A stretch of 64,000 nt of DNA from Companilactobacillus baiquanensis (GTDB lineage: Bacteria > Bacillota > Bacilli > Lactobacillales > Lactobacillaceae). The number at the start of each line of letters is the position of its first letter. Within the stretch, counting starts at the first letter, position 1. A program made the translations under genes and the position numbers. Location: NCBI RefSeq assembly GCF_003946605.1, contig NZ_RHOQ01000003.1, positions 124,001 through 188,000 of the forward strand. The letters are read 5' to 3'. Below the pieces are notes generated by a model that made no database searches, was not told where the DNA came from, and saw only the letters and a list, made by a program, of their open reading frames with translations. Below are positions 51,406 to 58,954 of this stretch, in pieces.

Positions 51406-52698
51406 ATGGAAATTCAAGGAGCGACAGATCTTCAAAGTAGAATCGATCGAACACATGAATCACCATTGTTTTATAAAGTATTTGCACTTGTCTCTGGGGG
51501 AATGATCCTTGATGCGGCTGATGTTTATATGGCAAGTGCCGTTGCCAGTACTACATTAAAAAACAACTGGTCTACAATTCAACAGAATTCATATTTTCTC
51601 TCGAGTGGATTTCTAGGATTATTTATTGGTTCATTGATTGCGGGATTTATTGGCGACTTAAAAGGTAGACGAGTGGCATATCAAATAAATTTGATTTTAT
51701 TTGGTGCATTCACTTTCTTAGGTGCGTTTGCTCCAAACATGACATTTTTGATAATTTGTCGATTGATATCTAGTATTGGTCTTGGTTCTGAAATTGTAAC
51801 AGGCTATTCGATGGTCAATGAATTTGCACCAGTTCATAATCGGGGAAAATGGTGTGCAACGACATCTTTGATTGCTAATTGCGGGGCACCGATTACGATG
51901 CTCTTGTGTACGCTGATAATTCCAAGATTTGGATGGAGACCGATGTTTGCCTTTATTGGGGTCATCGCAGCAATTCTTTGGTATTTGCGTCGAGATATTC
52001 CTGAATCTCCACGTTGGCTGATTGCTCATGGACGTACAAAAGAGGCACAAAAAATAATTGAACGTCTAGAGGTAAATGGAAGCAGCGTTAAAAATACAAA
52101 TATCAAACCACATGAACAAGTTCATCATTCATTTGTAGTTAGTTTGTTTGTGGCAACCGTAGCTGTTTCAGCAACTATCATTTGTCAGTATACTTTTACT
52201 TCTTGGGTACCAACTCTATTGGTACAAAGAAATATCGATATTGGTAATTCACTAGGATTGTCAACCTTAATGATGCTTGGAGCCCCAGTGGGATGTGCCA
52301 TCGGTGCCTATCTTGTGGATAGAATTGGGCGAAAACTCACGATCGTACCAGCATTTTTCTTTACAGCAATTTTTGGAATGGTTTATGCACAGCAGTCACA
52401 AGTTTTTGCAGTCGTATTGGTAGGATTCTTGTTGACAACTTGTTTTTATATTTTGATGGCAAGCGTCGTTGCGGTTTATGTGGCAGAATTGTTCCCAACG
52501 AAATTCAGATTTAGAGGGTCAGGTATTGCTAACGGGATTGCTAAACTATTCACCGTCGCTATGCCGATCGTGGTTGCCTGGTTATTGTCATTTACTAGTG
52601 CCAATGTCATCTTTTGGATCATTAGTGCTATTGCAATTTTCGCCGGAGCTGTTGTTTGGTTCTTAGGAGATGAAACTAATCAAAAGAATATAAACTAA
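51406..52698 (+). CDS. MFS transporter in the leucine operon
   Basis: A 430-residue, 12-span MFS carrier of the metabolite:H+ symporter type. Visible: GGMILDAADVYMAS in span 1, the GDLKGRRVAYQ loop 2-3 motif, IPESPRWLIAHGRTKEAQKII in the central loop, DRIGRKLTIVPA between 8 and 9, and YVAELFPTKFRFRGSGIANGIAK. It begins 12 bp after leuD with AGGGGG, so it is under leucine attenuation. Substrate unknown; a hydroxy or keto acid of the leucine pathway would fit the context, since leuA is missing here. Confidence 0.85.
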   Translation: MEIQGATDLQSRIDRTHESPLFYKVFALVSGGMILDAADVYMASAVASTTLKNNWSTIQQNSYFLSSGFLGLFIGSLIAGFIGDLKGRRVAYQINLILFGAFTFLGAFAPNMTFLIICRLISSIGLGSEIVTGYSMVNEFAPVHNRGKWCATTSLIANCGAPITMLLCTLIIPRFGWRPMFAFIGVIAAILWYLRRDIPESPRWLIAHGRTKEAQKIIERLEVNGSSVKNTNIKPHEQVHHSFVVSLFVATVAVSATIICQYTFTSWVPTLLVQRNIDIGNSLGLSTLMMLGAPVGCAIGAYLVDRIGRKLTIVPAFFFTAIFGMVYAQQSQVFAVVLVGFLLTTCFYILMASVVAVYVAELFPTKFRFRGSGIANGIAKLFTVAMPIVVAWLLSFTSANVIFWIISAIAIFAGAVVWFLGDETNQKNIN

Positions 52699-52727
52699 AA
52701 AAATCGGCTATTTTAGCCGACTTTTTG
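52698..52727. terminator. Bidirectional terminator between the MFS and NTF2-like genes
   Basis: AAAAAATCGGCT and AGCCGACTTTTT pair around ATTTT, giving T-runs on both strands between convergent genes. Confidence 0.85.
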
Positions 52728-52729
52728 GG

Positions 52730-53062
52730 TTAATCAGGTAAGATCTGCAAGCTTTTAATTAAGTCTTTCTCTAAAACAATTTCAAATGGACTGGTTCCAT
52801 TGAATCCGTTCCCAGATACCTTTAAATTAATTACCCAAGTGTCGATACCAGTTTCTTTGGCATCTACTAATTCAAAATGAGATTTTTTTCCTATATTATC
52901 AGTCTTATTCCAAATAGCAATTTCTTTTGGTTGGTGATAAATATTACCCCAATCATTCAAAGTGGCATCTTTAGAAAAAATGGAGATGAATTTTTCAGAA
53001 TCACCATCATTTGTATATTTAATGAAATTATTAATAGCTTCAGGTAAATTATTTTGATCCAT
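52730..53062 (-). CDS. NTF2-like/SnoaL-type small protein
   Basis: A 110-residue protein with the look of the NTF2/SnoaL alpha-beta barrel: an N-terminal helix pair (AINNFIKYTNDGDSEKFISIFSKDATLNDWGNIY), KEIAIW, then C-terminal strands (WVINLKVSGNGFNGTSPFEIVLEKDLIKSLQI). Such folds serve as small enzymes or ligand pockets; no catalytic residue set can be named. Start 53062 has GAGGAGGG upstream; the longer frame to 53101 includes that ribosome site. Monocistronic. Confidence 0.7.
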   Translation of the reverse strand: MDQNNLPEAINNFIKYTNDGDSEKFISIFSKDATLNDWGNIYHQPKEIAIWNKTDNIGKKSHFELVDAKETGIDTWVINLKVSGNGFNGTSPFEIVLEKDLIKSLQILPD

Positions 53063-53189
53063 AAGACCCTCCTCAATGAACATTTTTCTTAATAAAACCA
53101 CTTTACTTTGAATAAGTCCATTTTTAACAACTTGCCTTTTGGCGTTAATCGGCTAGACTTAATATAGGATTAAATTATGAGGTAAATAT

Positions 53190-53612
53190 ATGATAGAAAA
53201 AAATATTAATATAACTGATGCCGAATGGCGCATCATGCGTGTTATTTGGACACTTGATTCAGCCACATCTCGAGAGTTGATCGATATTTTAGGGGAATCA
53301 ATGGACTGGAAACCAGCAACCATTAAAACTTTGCTCAGACGTCTTTCAGATAAGGGAATCGTTGAAACTAAAAAAGATGGCAATAAATTTATTTATACAG
53401 CGACAATGGATGAAAGTGATACTATCGATTTAGCGTCTAAAAAGTTCTTTAATCAAGTTTGTGCCAAAAAGGTTGGTTCTGCAATCGCTTATTTGATCGA
53501 TAATTCAGAATTAACCCAAGCTGATGTGGATAAAATTCAAACAGCTTTAAATGAAAAAACACCAGTCAAAGAAATAGAGTGCAACTGTATTCCAGATGGT
53601 TGTGATTGTTAG
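53190..53612 (+). CDS. copY: CopY-type copper-responsive repressor
   Basis: A 140-residue BlaI/MecI/CopY-family repressor. The winged helix covers residues 1-75 (ITDAEWRIMRVIWTLDSATSRELIDIL...TIKTLLRRLSDKGIVETKKDGNKFIYT). The C-terminus ends ECNCIPDGCDC, the CxCx4-5CxC copper/zinc-binding motif that releases the repressor when Cu(I) replaces Zn. First gene of copY-copA-copZ. It has its own terminator, and copA has its own promoter. Confidence 0.95.
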   Translation: MIEKNINITDAEWRIMRVIWTLDSATSRELIDILGESMDWKPATIKTLLRRLSDKGIVETKKDGNKFIYTATMDESDTIDLASKKFFNQVCAKKVGSAIAYLIDNSELTQADVDKIQTALNEKTPVKEIECNCIPDGCDC

Positions 53613-53646
53613 TTAGTCTAATCATAATGGATTTATATGTAAAAAT

Positions 53647-53686
53647 TTAGGGAAAGGGCATTTATTAGTCTTTTCCCTAATTTTTT
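53647..53686 (+). terminator. Terminator after copY
   Basis: TTAGGGAAA (53647-53655) pairs with TTTCCCTAA (53672-53680), followed by TTTTTT. Confidence 0.85.
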
Positions 53687-53696
53687 GCAGTTGATG

Positions 53697-53750
53697 TTGA
53701 CGATTGTAGACACTGTGATATGCTTAAGCCATTGAGGAATTACGATTGTA
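53697..53750 (+). promoter_or_regulatory. copA promoter with two cop-box-like repeats
   Basis: TTGACG (53697-53702), 16-bp spacer, TATGCT (53719-53724). ACGATTGTA occurs at 53700-53708, overlapping the -35, and again at 53742-53750, where it is part of ATTAC-GATT-GTAAT. Both differ by one base from the core of the TACANNTGTA cop box bound by CopY proteins. Confidence 0.6.
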
Positions 53751-53765
53751 ATCGGAGGTGACATT

Positions 53766-56207
53766 TTGGCTCAAGGTACATATGCTGTTGAGGGAATGGT
53801 GTGTACATCATGTGCTCAAACAATTGAAAAAACTGTTAGTAATTTAAAGGGTGTAAAAAAAGCTAATGTAAATTATGCAACAGAACAGTTAAGTGTTGAC
53901 TATGATAATTCCATCTCTATAAATGATATTGCGGTGGCGGTTGATAATGCCGGATATGCAATTATTAGGGATGTCGTTAGTCAAACCTTCAATATCGAAG
54001 GCATGGTCTGTGCAAGTTGTGCCCAGACGATTGAAAAAGCCGTTTCTAAACTTGGTGTTAGTGCGGTTAATGTCAATTTGGCTAGTGAAAAAATGAAGGT
54101 CGATTTTGATCGATCACAATTAAAAACAGTGGATATTATTAAGGCTGTAAGTGACGCTGGATATTCTGCGATCCTACCCAAAACAGATAAGGTAGAAGAG
54201 GATACGAGTGACTATAAACAAAAACATATTCAAAATATGTGGAATCGTTTTTTGTATTCGGCCATCTTCACCGTCCCGTTATTATATATTGCAATGGGAC
54301 ATATGATTGGCTTGCCATTGCCTGAACTAATAAGTCCAATGACCAATCCGGTATCATTTGCTTCTATACAGTTGATTTTAGTATTGCCAGTTATTTATTT
54401 TGGGAGAGAATTTTTTAGTGTTGGTTTTAAATCATTAATTAAAGGTCATCCCAATATGGATTCATTAGTAGCTTTAGGAACTAGTGCAGCTTTTTTGTAC
54501 AGCTTATACGGAACTATAATGACATATTTAGGAAATAATACTTTTGCGACTAATTTATACTATGAATCGGCTGCCGTAATTTTAACTTTGATTACTTTAG
54601 GCAAGTATTTTGAAGCTGTTTCAAAAGGTAAAACATCAGATGCTATCAAAAAATTAATGGGCTTAGCTCCCAAAACAGCTAATATCGTTAAAAATGGAGA
54701 AATCATTGAGATAAATTTAGATGAAGTTCAAGTTAACGATATTTTGATCGTTCGACCAGGTGATAAGATACCAGTTGATGGAATTGTTGTTGAAGGAAGT
54801 TCCAGTGTTGATGAATCGATGATAACTGGTGAAAGTATGCCCGTTGAAAAGAAAATCGATGATAAAGTAGTCGGTGCTTCTTTGAACAAGAATGGTAGTT
54901 TTAAATTCAAGGCTACTAAAGTGGGATCTGATACAGCTTTGGCACAAATTATCAAATTAGTTGAGGATGCTCAAGGTTCTAAAGCTCCGATTGCTAAAAT
55001 AGCTGATCAAGTTTCAAGTGTCTTTGTTCCAGTTGTTATAACTTTGGCAGTTTTGTCAGGCTTAATGTGGCTGATATTAGGTCATCAGTCTTGGGTATTT
55101 GCTTTAACAATCATGATCTCTGTTTTAGTGATTGCTTGTCCTTGTGCTTTAGGATTAGCCACTCCCACAGCAATTATGGTTGGAACTGGCCTGGGTGCCG
55201 AAAATGGTATTTTGATCAAGAGTGGAGATGCGTTAGAGACATCTAGAAAGATTCAAACAGTTGTTTTTGATAAAACAGGAACAATTACAAAAGGTAAACC
55301 AGTAGTGACGGATATTATTACTTCAAATGGTTATAATAGCGACTCGATACTTGCTTTAGCGGCTAGTTCTGAACTTGGATCGGAGCATCCCTTAGGTGAA
55401 GCAATTGTTGAGAGTGCTAAGTCTAAAAATTTAACCTTAAATGATACAAGCAGTTTTGAAGCTATTCCTGGTCAAGGAATAAAAACAGTAATTAATGAAC
55501 AAACAGTTTTGCTGGGCAATGAAAAATTAATGGCAAGTAAGAATATTAAGATACAAGATAGAAGTATTTCAGATAATTTAGCAGATGAAGGCAAGACTCC
55601 GATGTATTTGGCTATTGACGATAAACTAGCGGGAATTATTGCCGTAGCAGATACGATTAAAGCAAGCAGTTCTAAAGCAATAGAAGCTCTGCATAAAATG
55701 AATATTGAAGTAGCTATGTTAACTGGTGATAATGAAAAAACAGCTAAGGCAATTGCTAAACAAGTCGGTATCGATCGAGTTTTAAGTGAAGTTTTACCTG
55801 AAGATAAAGCTAATGAGGTAAAAAAACTACAGACCGATAAAATCGTTGCCATGGTTGGTGACGGAATAAATGATGCACCAGCTTTAGCTCAAGCAGATGT
55901 TGGAATTGCTATCGGTTCAGGAACAGACGTTGCAATTGAATCAGCCGATGTTGTTTTGATCAAAAATGATTTAATGGATGTTCCAAATGCTATCAAGCTT
56001 AGTCATGCGACAATCAGAAATATCAAGCAGAATTTATTCTGGGCGTTTGGATATAATACTTTAGGAATTCCAGTTGCGATGGGGATTTTAACATTGTTTG
56101 GTGGTCCATTGCTGAATCCTATGATAGCCGGTGCAGCAATGAGTTTTAGTTCAGTATCAGTTTTACTGAATGCTTTACGATTAAAGGGCTTTAAATTAGC
56201 CAAATAA
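53766..56207 (+). CDS. copA: Copper-transporting P1B-type ATPase
   Basis: An 813-residue Cu(I) exporter. Two N-terminal heavy-metal domains carry [12 protein letters not shown] (about residues 8-20) and [12 protein letters not shown] (about 78-90). Then come TGESMPVE, membrane metal site [30 protein letters not shown] and [12 protein letters not shown], with P1B-1 residues in spans 7 and 8 ([25 protein letters not shown]). Start is TTG 53766, with GGAGGTG upstream. The order of domains and length are typical of CopA. Co-transcribed with copZ. Confidence 0.96.
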   Translation: MAQGTYAVEGMVCTSCAQTIEKTVSNLKGVKKANVNYATEQLSVDYDNSISINDIAVAVDNAGYAIIRDVVSQTFNIEGMVCASCAQTIEKAVSKLGVSAVNVNLASEKMKVDFDRSQLKTVDIIKAVSDAGYSAILPKTDKVEEDTSDYKQKHIQNMWNRFLYSAIFTVPLLYIAMGHMIGLPLPELISPMTNPVSFASIQLILVLPVIYFGREFFSVGFKSLIKGHPNMDSLVALGTSAAFLYSLYGTIMTYLGNNTFATNLYYESAAVILTLITLGKYFEAVSKGKTSDAIKKLMGLAPKTANIVKNGEIIEINLDEVQVNDILIVRPGDKIPVDGIVVEGSSSVDESMITGESMPVEKKIDDKVVGASLNKNGSFKFKATKVGSDTALAQIIKLVEDAQGSKAPIAKIADQVSSVFVPVVITLAVLSGLMWLILGHQSWVFALTIMISVLVIACPCALGLATPTAIMVGTGLGAENGILIKSGDALETSRKIQTVVFDKTGTITKGKPVVTDIITSNGYNSDSILALAASSELGSEHPLGEAIVESAKSKNLTLNDTSSFEAIPGQGIKTVINEQTVLLGNEKLMASKNIKIQDRSISDNLADEGKTPMYLAIDDKLAGIIAVADTIKASSSKAIEALHKMNIEVAMLTGDNEKTAKAIAKQVGIDRVLSEVLPEDKANEVKKLQTDKIVAMVGDGINDAPALAQADVGIAIGSGTDVAIESADVVLIKNDLMDVPNAIKLSHATIRNIKQNLFWAFGYNTLGIPVAMGILTLFGGPLLNPMIAGAAMSFSSVSVLLNALRLKGFKLAK

Positions 56208-56225
56208 AAGGAATGGAGAAAGATA

Positions 56226-56420
56226 ATGGAAAAAACATATGCAGTAGAAGGAATGAAGTGCCAAGGATGTGTTGATACAGTTACTGAAAAATTATCAAAC
56301 GTTTCAGGTGTTAAGAAAGCTTTTGTTAGCTTAGATAATAACAGCGCTACTGTTTCAGGTGATTTTAATGATGCAGATATAAAGAATTCATTGAACGATA
56401 CTAATTACAGTATCAAATAG
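56226..56420 (+). CDS. copZ: Copper chaperone CopZ
   Basis: A 64-residue single heavy-metal-associated domain: EKTYAVEGMKCQGCVDTVTEKLSNVSGV. The two Cys of the MKCQGC motif bind Cu(I) and pass it to CopA or to CopY. The residue between is Gln-Gly in place of the commoner Ala/Asn-His, a common bacilli variant. It begins 18 bp after copA with AAAGGAATGGAGAAAG, and ends at the hairpin at 56426. Confidence 0.93.
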   Translation: MEKTYAVEGMKCQGCVDTVTEKLSNVSGVKKAFVSLDNNSATVSGDFNDADIKNSLNDTNYSIK

Positions 56421-56425
56421 AAATT

Positions 56426-56453
56426 GACGACAGCGAAAGTTGTCGTTTTTTTG
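56426..56453 (+). terminator. Terminator of the cop operon
   Basis: ACGACA-GCGAAAG-TTGTCGT followed by seven T residues. Confidence 0.85.
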
Positions 56454-56481
56454 TTATTTTGATAATCGAAATATCAGGACA

Positions 56482-56515
56482 CAAAAAAACAGGAAATTGA
56501 TCAAAATTTCCTGTC
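56482..56515 (-). terminator. Terminator of the small HTH gene
   Basis: On the minus strand ACAGGAAATTT and AATTTCCTGT pair around a short loop and are followed by TTTTTTT. Confidence 0.85.
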
Positions 56516-56526
56516 AGTGCAATAAT

Positions 56527-56727
56527 TTAGATTTTCTTGTCATTTTTAACTCTTTCATAGTAATCGATTAACAATTGCGCATTTTTCACTGCCATTTCAT
56601 CAATAGATGAATAACCACTTCTAAATTTGTTGATTTGACTAGAATTGATACCGGTATCTTTTGCAATTCTATAACCTGAAATACCACTATCGAATAACTT
56701 TTGAATAGTCTCTTTGATATTTACCAT
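56527..56727 (-). CDS. Small HTH protein, phage/plasmid-like
   Basis: A 66-residue protein whose first 45 residues form a helix-turn-helix (TIQKLFDSGISGYRIAKD, then TGINSSQINKFRSG) of the kind seen in small phage and plasmid regulators; the rest is one helix (MAVKNAQLLIDYYERVKN). AGGAGA stands upstream and a good terminator follows, so it is a real gene. It starts just beside the RNA II promoter of the toxin-antitoxin locus on the opposite strand. Target unknown. Confidence 0.7.
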   Translation of the reverse strand: MVNIKETIQKLFDSGISGYRIAKDTGINSSQINKFRSGYSSIDEMAVKNAQLLIDYYERVKNDKKI

Positions 56728-56729
56728 AA

Positions 56730-56758
56730 TTGATTAAATTCTCCTAACGTATTATAAT
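56730..56758 (+). promoter_or_regulatory. Promoter of the antitoxin RNA (RNA II)
   Basis: TTGATT (56730-56735), 17-bp spacer, TATAAT (56753-56758). Start expected near 56765. Confidence 0.75.
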
Positions 56759-56764
56759 ATGGTT

Positions 56765-56855
56765 GTACAAAAAAAACAGGAGTTGATGTGGCAACCCCTG
56801 TTACGCAAGTCTAGTGCGGTACTTGGTGGAGCTAACCTATTGGGTTAGCTTTTTT
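56765..56855 (+). ncRNA. RNA II-like antitoxin RNA of an Fst/par-type type I system
   Basis: A transcript of about 90 nt from the promoter at 56730 to the hairpin AGCTAACC-TATTG-GGTTAGCT plus T-run (56830-56855). It contains GCAAGT-4 nt-TGCGGTACT (56805-56823), which also occurs as GCAAGT-3 nt-TGCGGTACT near the 5' end of the convergent toxin mRNA on the minus strand (57014-56997). Such direct repeats plus a shared terminator are how RNA II pairs with RNA I in the par locus of pAD1. A 5' hairpin ACAGG...CCTGT (56777-56802) is also present. Confidence 0.8.
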
Positions 56856-56956
56856 ATTTTCTCGTATGCTCTAGCAAAGTTCAGAGCAGACAAGGACAAT
56901 AGATATATCGCTATTACTAACGACATCTTCCAAGCACCTTTCCTAGTAGTATGCAT
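56837..56956 (-). CDS. Fst-like hydrophobic toxin peptide
   Basis: A 39-residue peptide from ATG 56956 (or 29 residues from ATG 56926, MSLVIAIYLLSLSALNFARA...). One membrane span lies in LVIAIYLLSLSAL, preceded by basic residues and followed by a charged tail EKIKKLTQ. The SLVIA stretch recalls the Fst toxin, though the AP after it and the acidic tail are missing. GAGGTGGTGG precedes the first ATG and AGGAAAGG the second. The stop lies inside the shared terminator. Overproduction would be expected to damage the membrane unless RNA II blocks translation. Confidence 0.75.
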   Translation of the reverse strand: MHTTRKGAWKMSLVIAIYLLSLSALNFARAYEKIKKLTQ

Positions 56957-56996
56957 AACCACCACCTCGATTCGTCTAGAATGTTTGAGGGTGTGT

Positions 56997-57089
56997 AGTA
57001 CCGCATACACTTGCTAAGCCAGTTTGATAAGGAGCGACCTTATCTCTTTGCTATGTTTATAAAATACCCTTTATTGAATATGTAATCAA
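56997..57089 (-). promoter_or_regulatory. Toxin mRNA (RNA I) promoter and 5' leader
   Basis: On the minus strand TTGATT (57089-57084), 17-bp spacer, TATTTT (57066-57061); start near 57054. The leader begins with a 5' stem-loop GATAAGG-TCGCT-CCTTATC (57044-57026) and then the repeat GCAAGT-GTA-TGCGGTACT (57014-56997). A stable 5' stem-loop is characteristic of RNA I. The whole 56728-57145 gap is accounted for by this locus. Confidence 0.7.
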
Positions 57090-57136
57090 TGAATTTATAG
57101 GAAAGAAAGCTAACCCTTAGGTTGGTTTTTTTTATA

Positions 57137-57165
57137 TTGTCAACACGAACGTATGTTTGTATAAT
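57137..57165 (+). promoter_or_regulatory. SOS (LexA/DinR) box inside the promoter of the polymerase gene
   Basis: TTGTCA (57137-57142), 17-bp spacer, TATAAT (57160-57165). The spacer holds CGAACGTATGTTTG (57146-57159), 13 of 14 matches to the Gram-positive LexA site CGAACRNRYGTTYC. Confidence 0.85.
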
Positions 57166-57197
57166 GATAATGTAAATAATTTTTGGGGATGAGTAAA

Positions 57198-58502
57198 ATG
57201 TATGATTACAGTAATGAACCCAGACATGTAATTTTTATGATCGATAACAAGTCTTTTTACGCTTCGGTTGAGTCTGTCGAACGAGGACTGAATCCGTTGA
57301 AATCAGTTCTAGTAGTTATGTCACAAGCTGATAATGCTGGTGATGGTTTAGTATTGGCTTCCTCACCAATGGCAAAAAAACTTTTTAACATATCGAATGT
57401 TACTAGATGTAGTGAGGTCCCAGTTAATGATCCGCGGTTAGTCATTGCTGCACCGAGAATGAATCTTTATATTAAGAGAAATCTGCAGATCAATGAAATA
57501 TTCGAAAGTTTTACAGCAGAAGAAGATATTCAACCATATTCAATTGATGAATCTATTTTAGATATGACACATAGCTGGCAATTGTTTGGTGAAAGTCCAT
57601 TTGAAGTGGCACGTAAAATTCAAATTGAAGTGAAAAAGAAGTTAGGCCTTTACGTTACAGTCGGTATTGGAGATAATCCGTTGTTGGCAAAATTTGCTTT
57701 AGATATTGAAGCTAAACATGATTATAGCTTGATTGGGGAATGGCATTATGAAGACATTCCTGATAAATTATGGCCTATCAAGAATTTAAGCAAACTGTGG
57801 TCGATCGGGAAAAAGACGGCCAATAAATTAGAACAGTTAAATATTTATTCAGTTTATGACTTAGCGCACCACAATCCTTATATGCTAAAACAAAGATTTG
57901 GAATTATGGGAAGCCAATTGTTTGCCCTATCTTGGGGGATCGACCGCTCAATAATTCATAAAAAGTATCGAGCTAAAGATAAGTCGTATGGAAATTCGCA
58001 AGTTTTGCCTAGAAATTACGATAAACAATCAGAAATTGAAGTTGTTATTAGAGAGTTAGCAGAACAAGTATCCTCAAGATTAAGAGCTCATCATAAGTTA
58101 ACGGGTTGTATTAGTTTAGGAGTGGGTTTTTCTTATAATGCTAAACAAGCGACACATAATAGTGGCTTTTCACATTCCATGAAGATCGAACCCACTAATT
58201 TGAATAAAGAAATGGCGGATCTTGCAATTAAAATGTTTCGAAAATATTGGCAAGGAGAGCCTATTAGACATTTGAATTTTTCAGGTGGCCGATTATCAGA
58301 TGATGATGTTTTACAATTGGATCTTTTAGATGATAAACAAAGTCGGATTAAAGAGAGAAAAGTTGATGAAACGATCGATTCAATTAGACAACGCTATGGA
58401 TTTAAATCTATTGTAAAAACTTCCAGCCTGTCGAAGGGTGCCACGGCCATTGGTCGTTCTAAATTGGTCGGTGGACATAACGGTGGGAATGCCTATGACT
58501 GA
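57198..58502 (+). CDS. Y-family DNA polymerase (UmuC/UvrX type)
   Basis: A 434-residue error-prone translesion polymerase. The palm motif FMIDNKSFYASVES and the catalytic PYSIDESILDMT (Asp-Glu) are intact, followed by YVTVGIGDNPLLAKFALD, the helix-hairpin-helix region NLSKLWSIGKKTANKLEQL and the little-finger domain. It resembles UvrX/YqjW proteins common on plasmids, ICEs and prophages of Firmicutes. ATG 57198 has GGGGAT 7 bases upstream. Driven by an SOS-box promoter; overlaps a YolD-like gene by 8 bases. Confidence 0.92.
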   Translation: MYDYSNEPRHVIFMIDNKSFYASVESVERGLNPLKSVLVVMSQADNAGDGLVLASSPMAKKLFNISNVTRCSEVPVNDPRLVIAAPRMNLYIKRNLQINEIFESFTAEEDIQPYSIDESILDMTHSWQLFGESPFEVARKIQIEVKKKLGLYVTVGIGDNPLLAKFALDIEAKHDYSLIGEWHYEDIPDKLWPIKNLSKLWSIGKKTANKLEQLNIYSVYDLAHHNPYMLKQRFGIMGSQLFALSWGIDRSIIHKKYRAKDKSYGNSQVLPRNYDKQSEIEVVIRELAEQVSSRLRAHHKLTGCISLGVGFSYNAKQATHNSGFSHSMKIEPTNLNKEMADLAIKMFRKYWQGEPIRHLNFSGGRLSDDDVLQLDLLDDKQSRIKERKVDETIDSIRQRYGFKSIVKTSSLSKGATAIGRSKLVGGHNGGNAYD

Positions 58503-58866
58503 ATACGATCCAGATTTGGTGACGAGATTTTTACATGAATATCACGATCGCGGCATGATGAAATGGAATGGCTTTTATCTAAGTGATCATACTTCTAAAT
58601 TCAATAAAATGTCTAAAAGTAACCAGATAAAACGTAGCCGAAAACATTCTGAGCAAATGAATGAAGTCGAAATAACAAGGGTTATTAATCAGGCGATAAT
58701 CAAAAAACAAACTGTAAAAATAGAATTAAATATTAGAAATTTAGATAATGAAATATCCGAGTTTATTATAGGTAAGATCAAAGGATTCGTGGAGGATAAA
58801 TTATTTATTGGACATGAAACAGTTATATTGGAAGAAATTTATTCGATCCACGTAAAAAAGCAATGA
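58495..58866 (+). CDS. YolD-like protein
   Basis: A 123-residue protein of the YolD family: EYDPDLVTRFLHEYHDRGMMKWNGFYLSDHTSKF at the start, and a C-terminal part with FIIGKIKGFVEDKLFIGHETVILEEIYSI. YolD proteins are almost always encoded just behind UvrX/UmuC polymerases, and are predicted to work with them in SOS mutagenesis. The start ATG 58495 has GGTGGG at 8 bases; ATG 58489 is possible. Followed by hairpin AGCAATGAAG/CTTCATTGCT (58859-58889). Confidence 0.88.
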   Translation: MTEYDPDLVTRFLHEYHDRGMMKWNGFYLSDHTSKFNKMSKSNQIKRSRKHSEQMNEVEITRVINQAIIKKQTVKIELNIRNLDNEISEFIIGKIKGFVEDKLFIGHETVILEEIYSIHVKKQ

Positions 58867-58893
58867 AGAGGGGGATTTTCTTCATTGCTTAAT
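58859..58893 (+). terminator. Terminator after the YolD gene
   Basis: AGCAATGAAG (58859-58868) pairs with CTTCATTGCT (58880-58889); the T-run after it is weak. Confidence 0.65.
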
Positions 58894-58954
58894 TTCTAGG
58901 GGATGTATTTAGTATAGAAGGGTAGCTTGTAAAAAAAGATGATTTATATCAAGT

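Noticed and set aside
56814..57017. 67-codon plus-strand ORF across the toxin-antitoxin locus
   Set aside because: It lacks a ribosome site, crosses the shared terminator and is antisense to the toxin peptide, which explains the region better.
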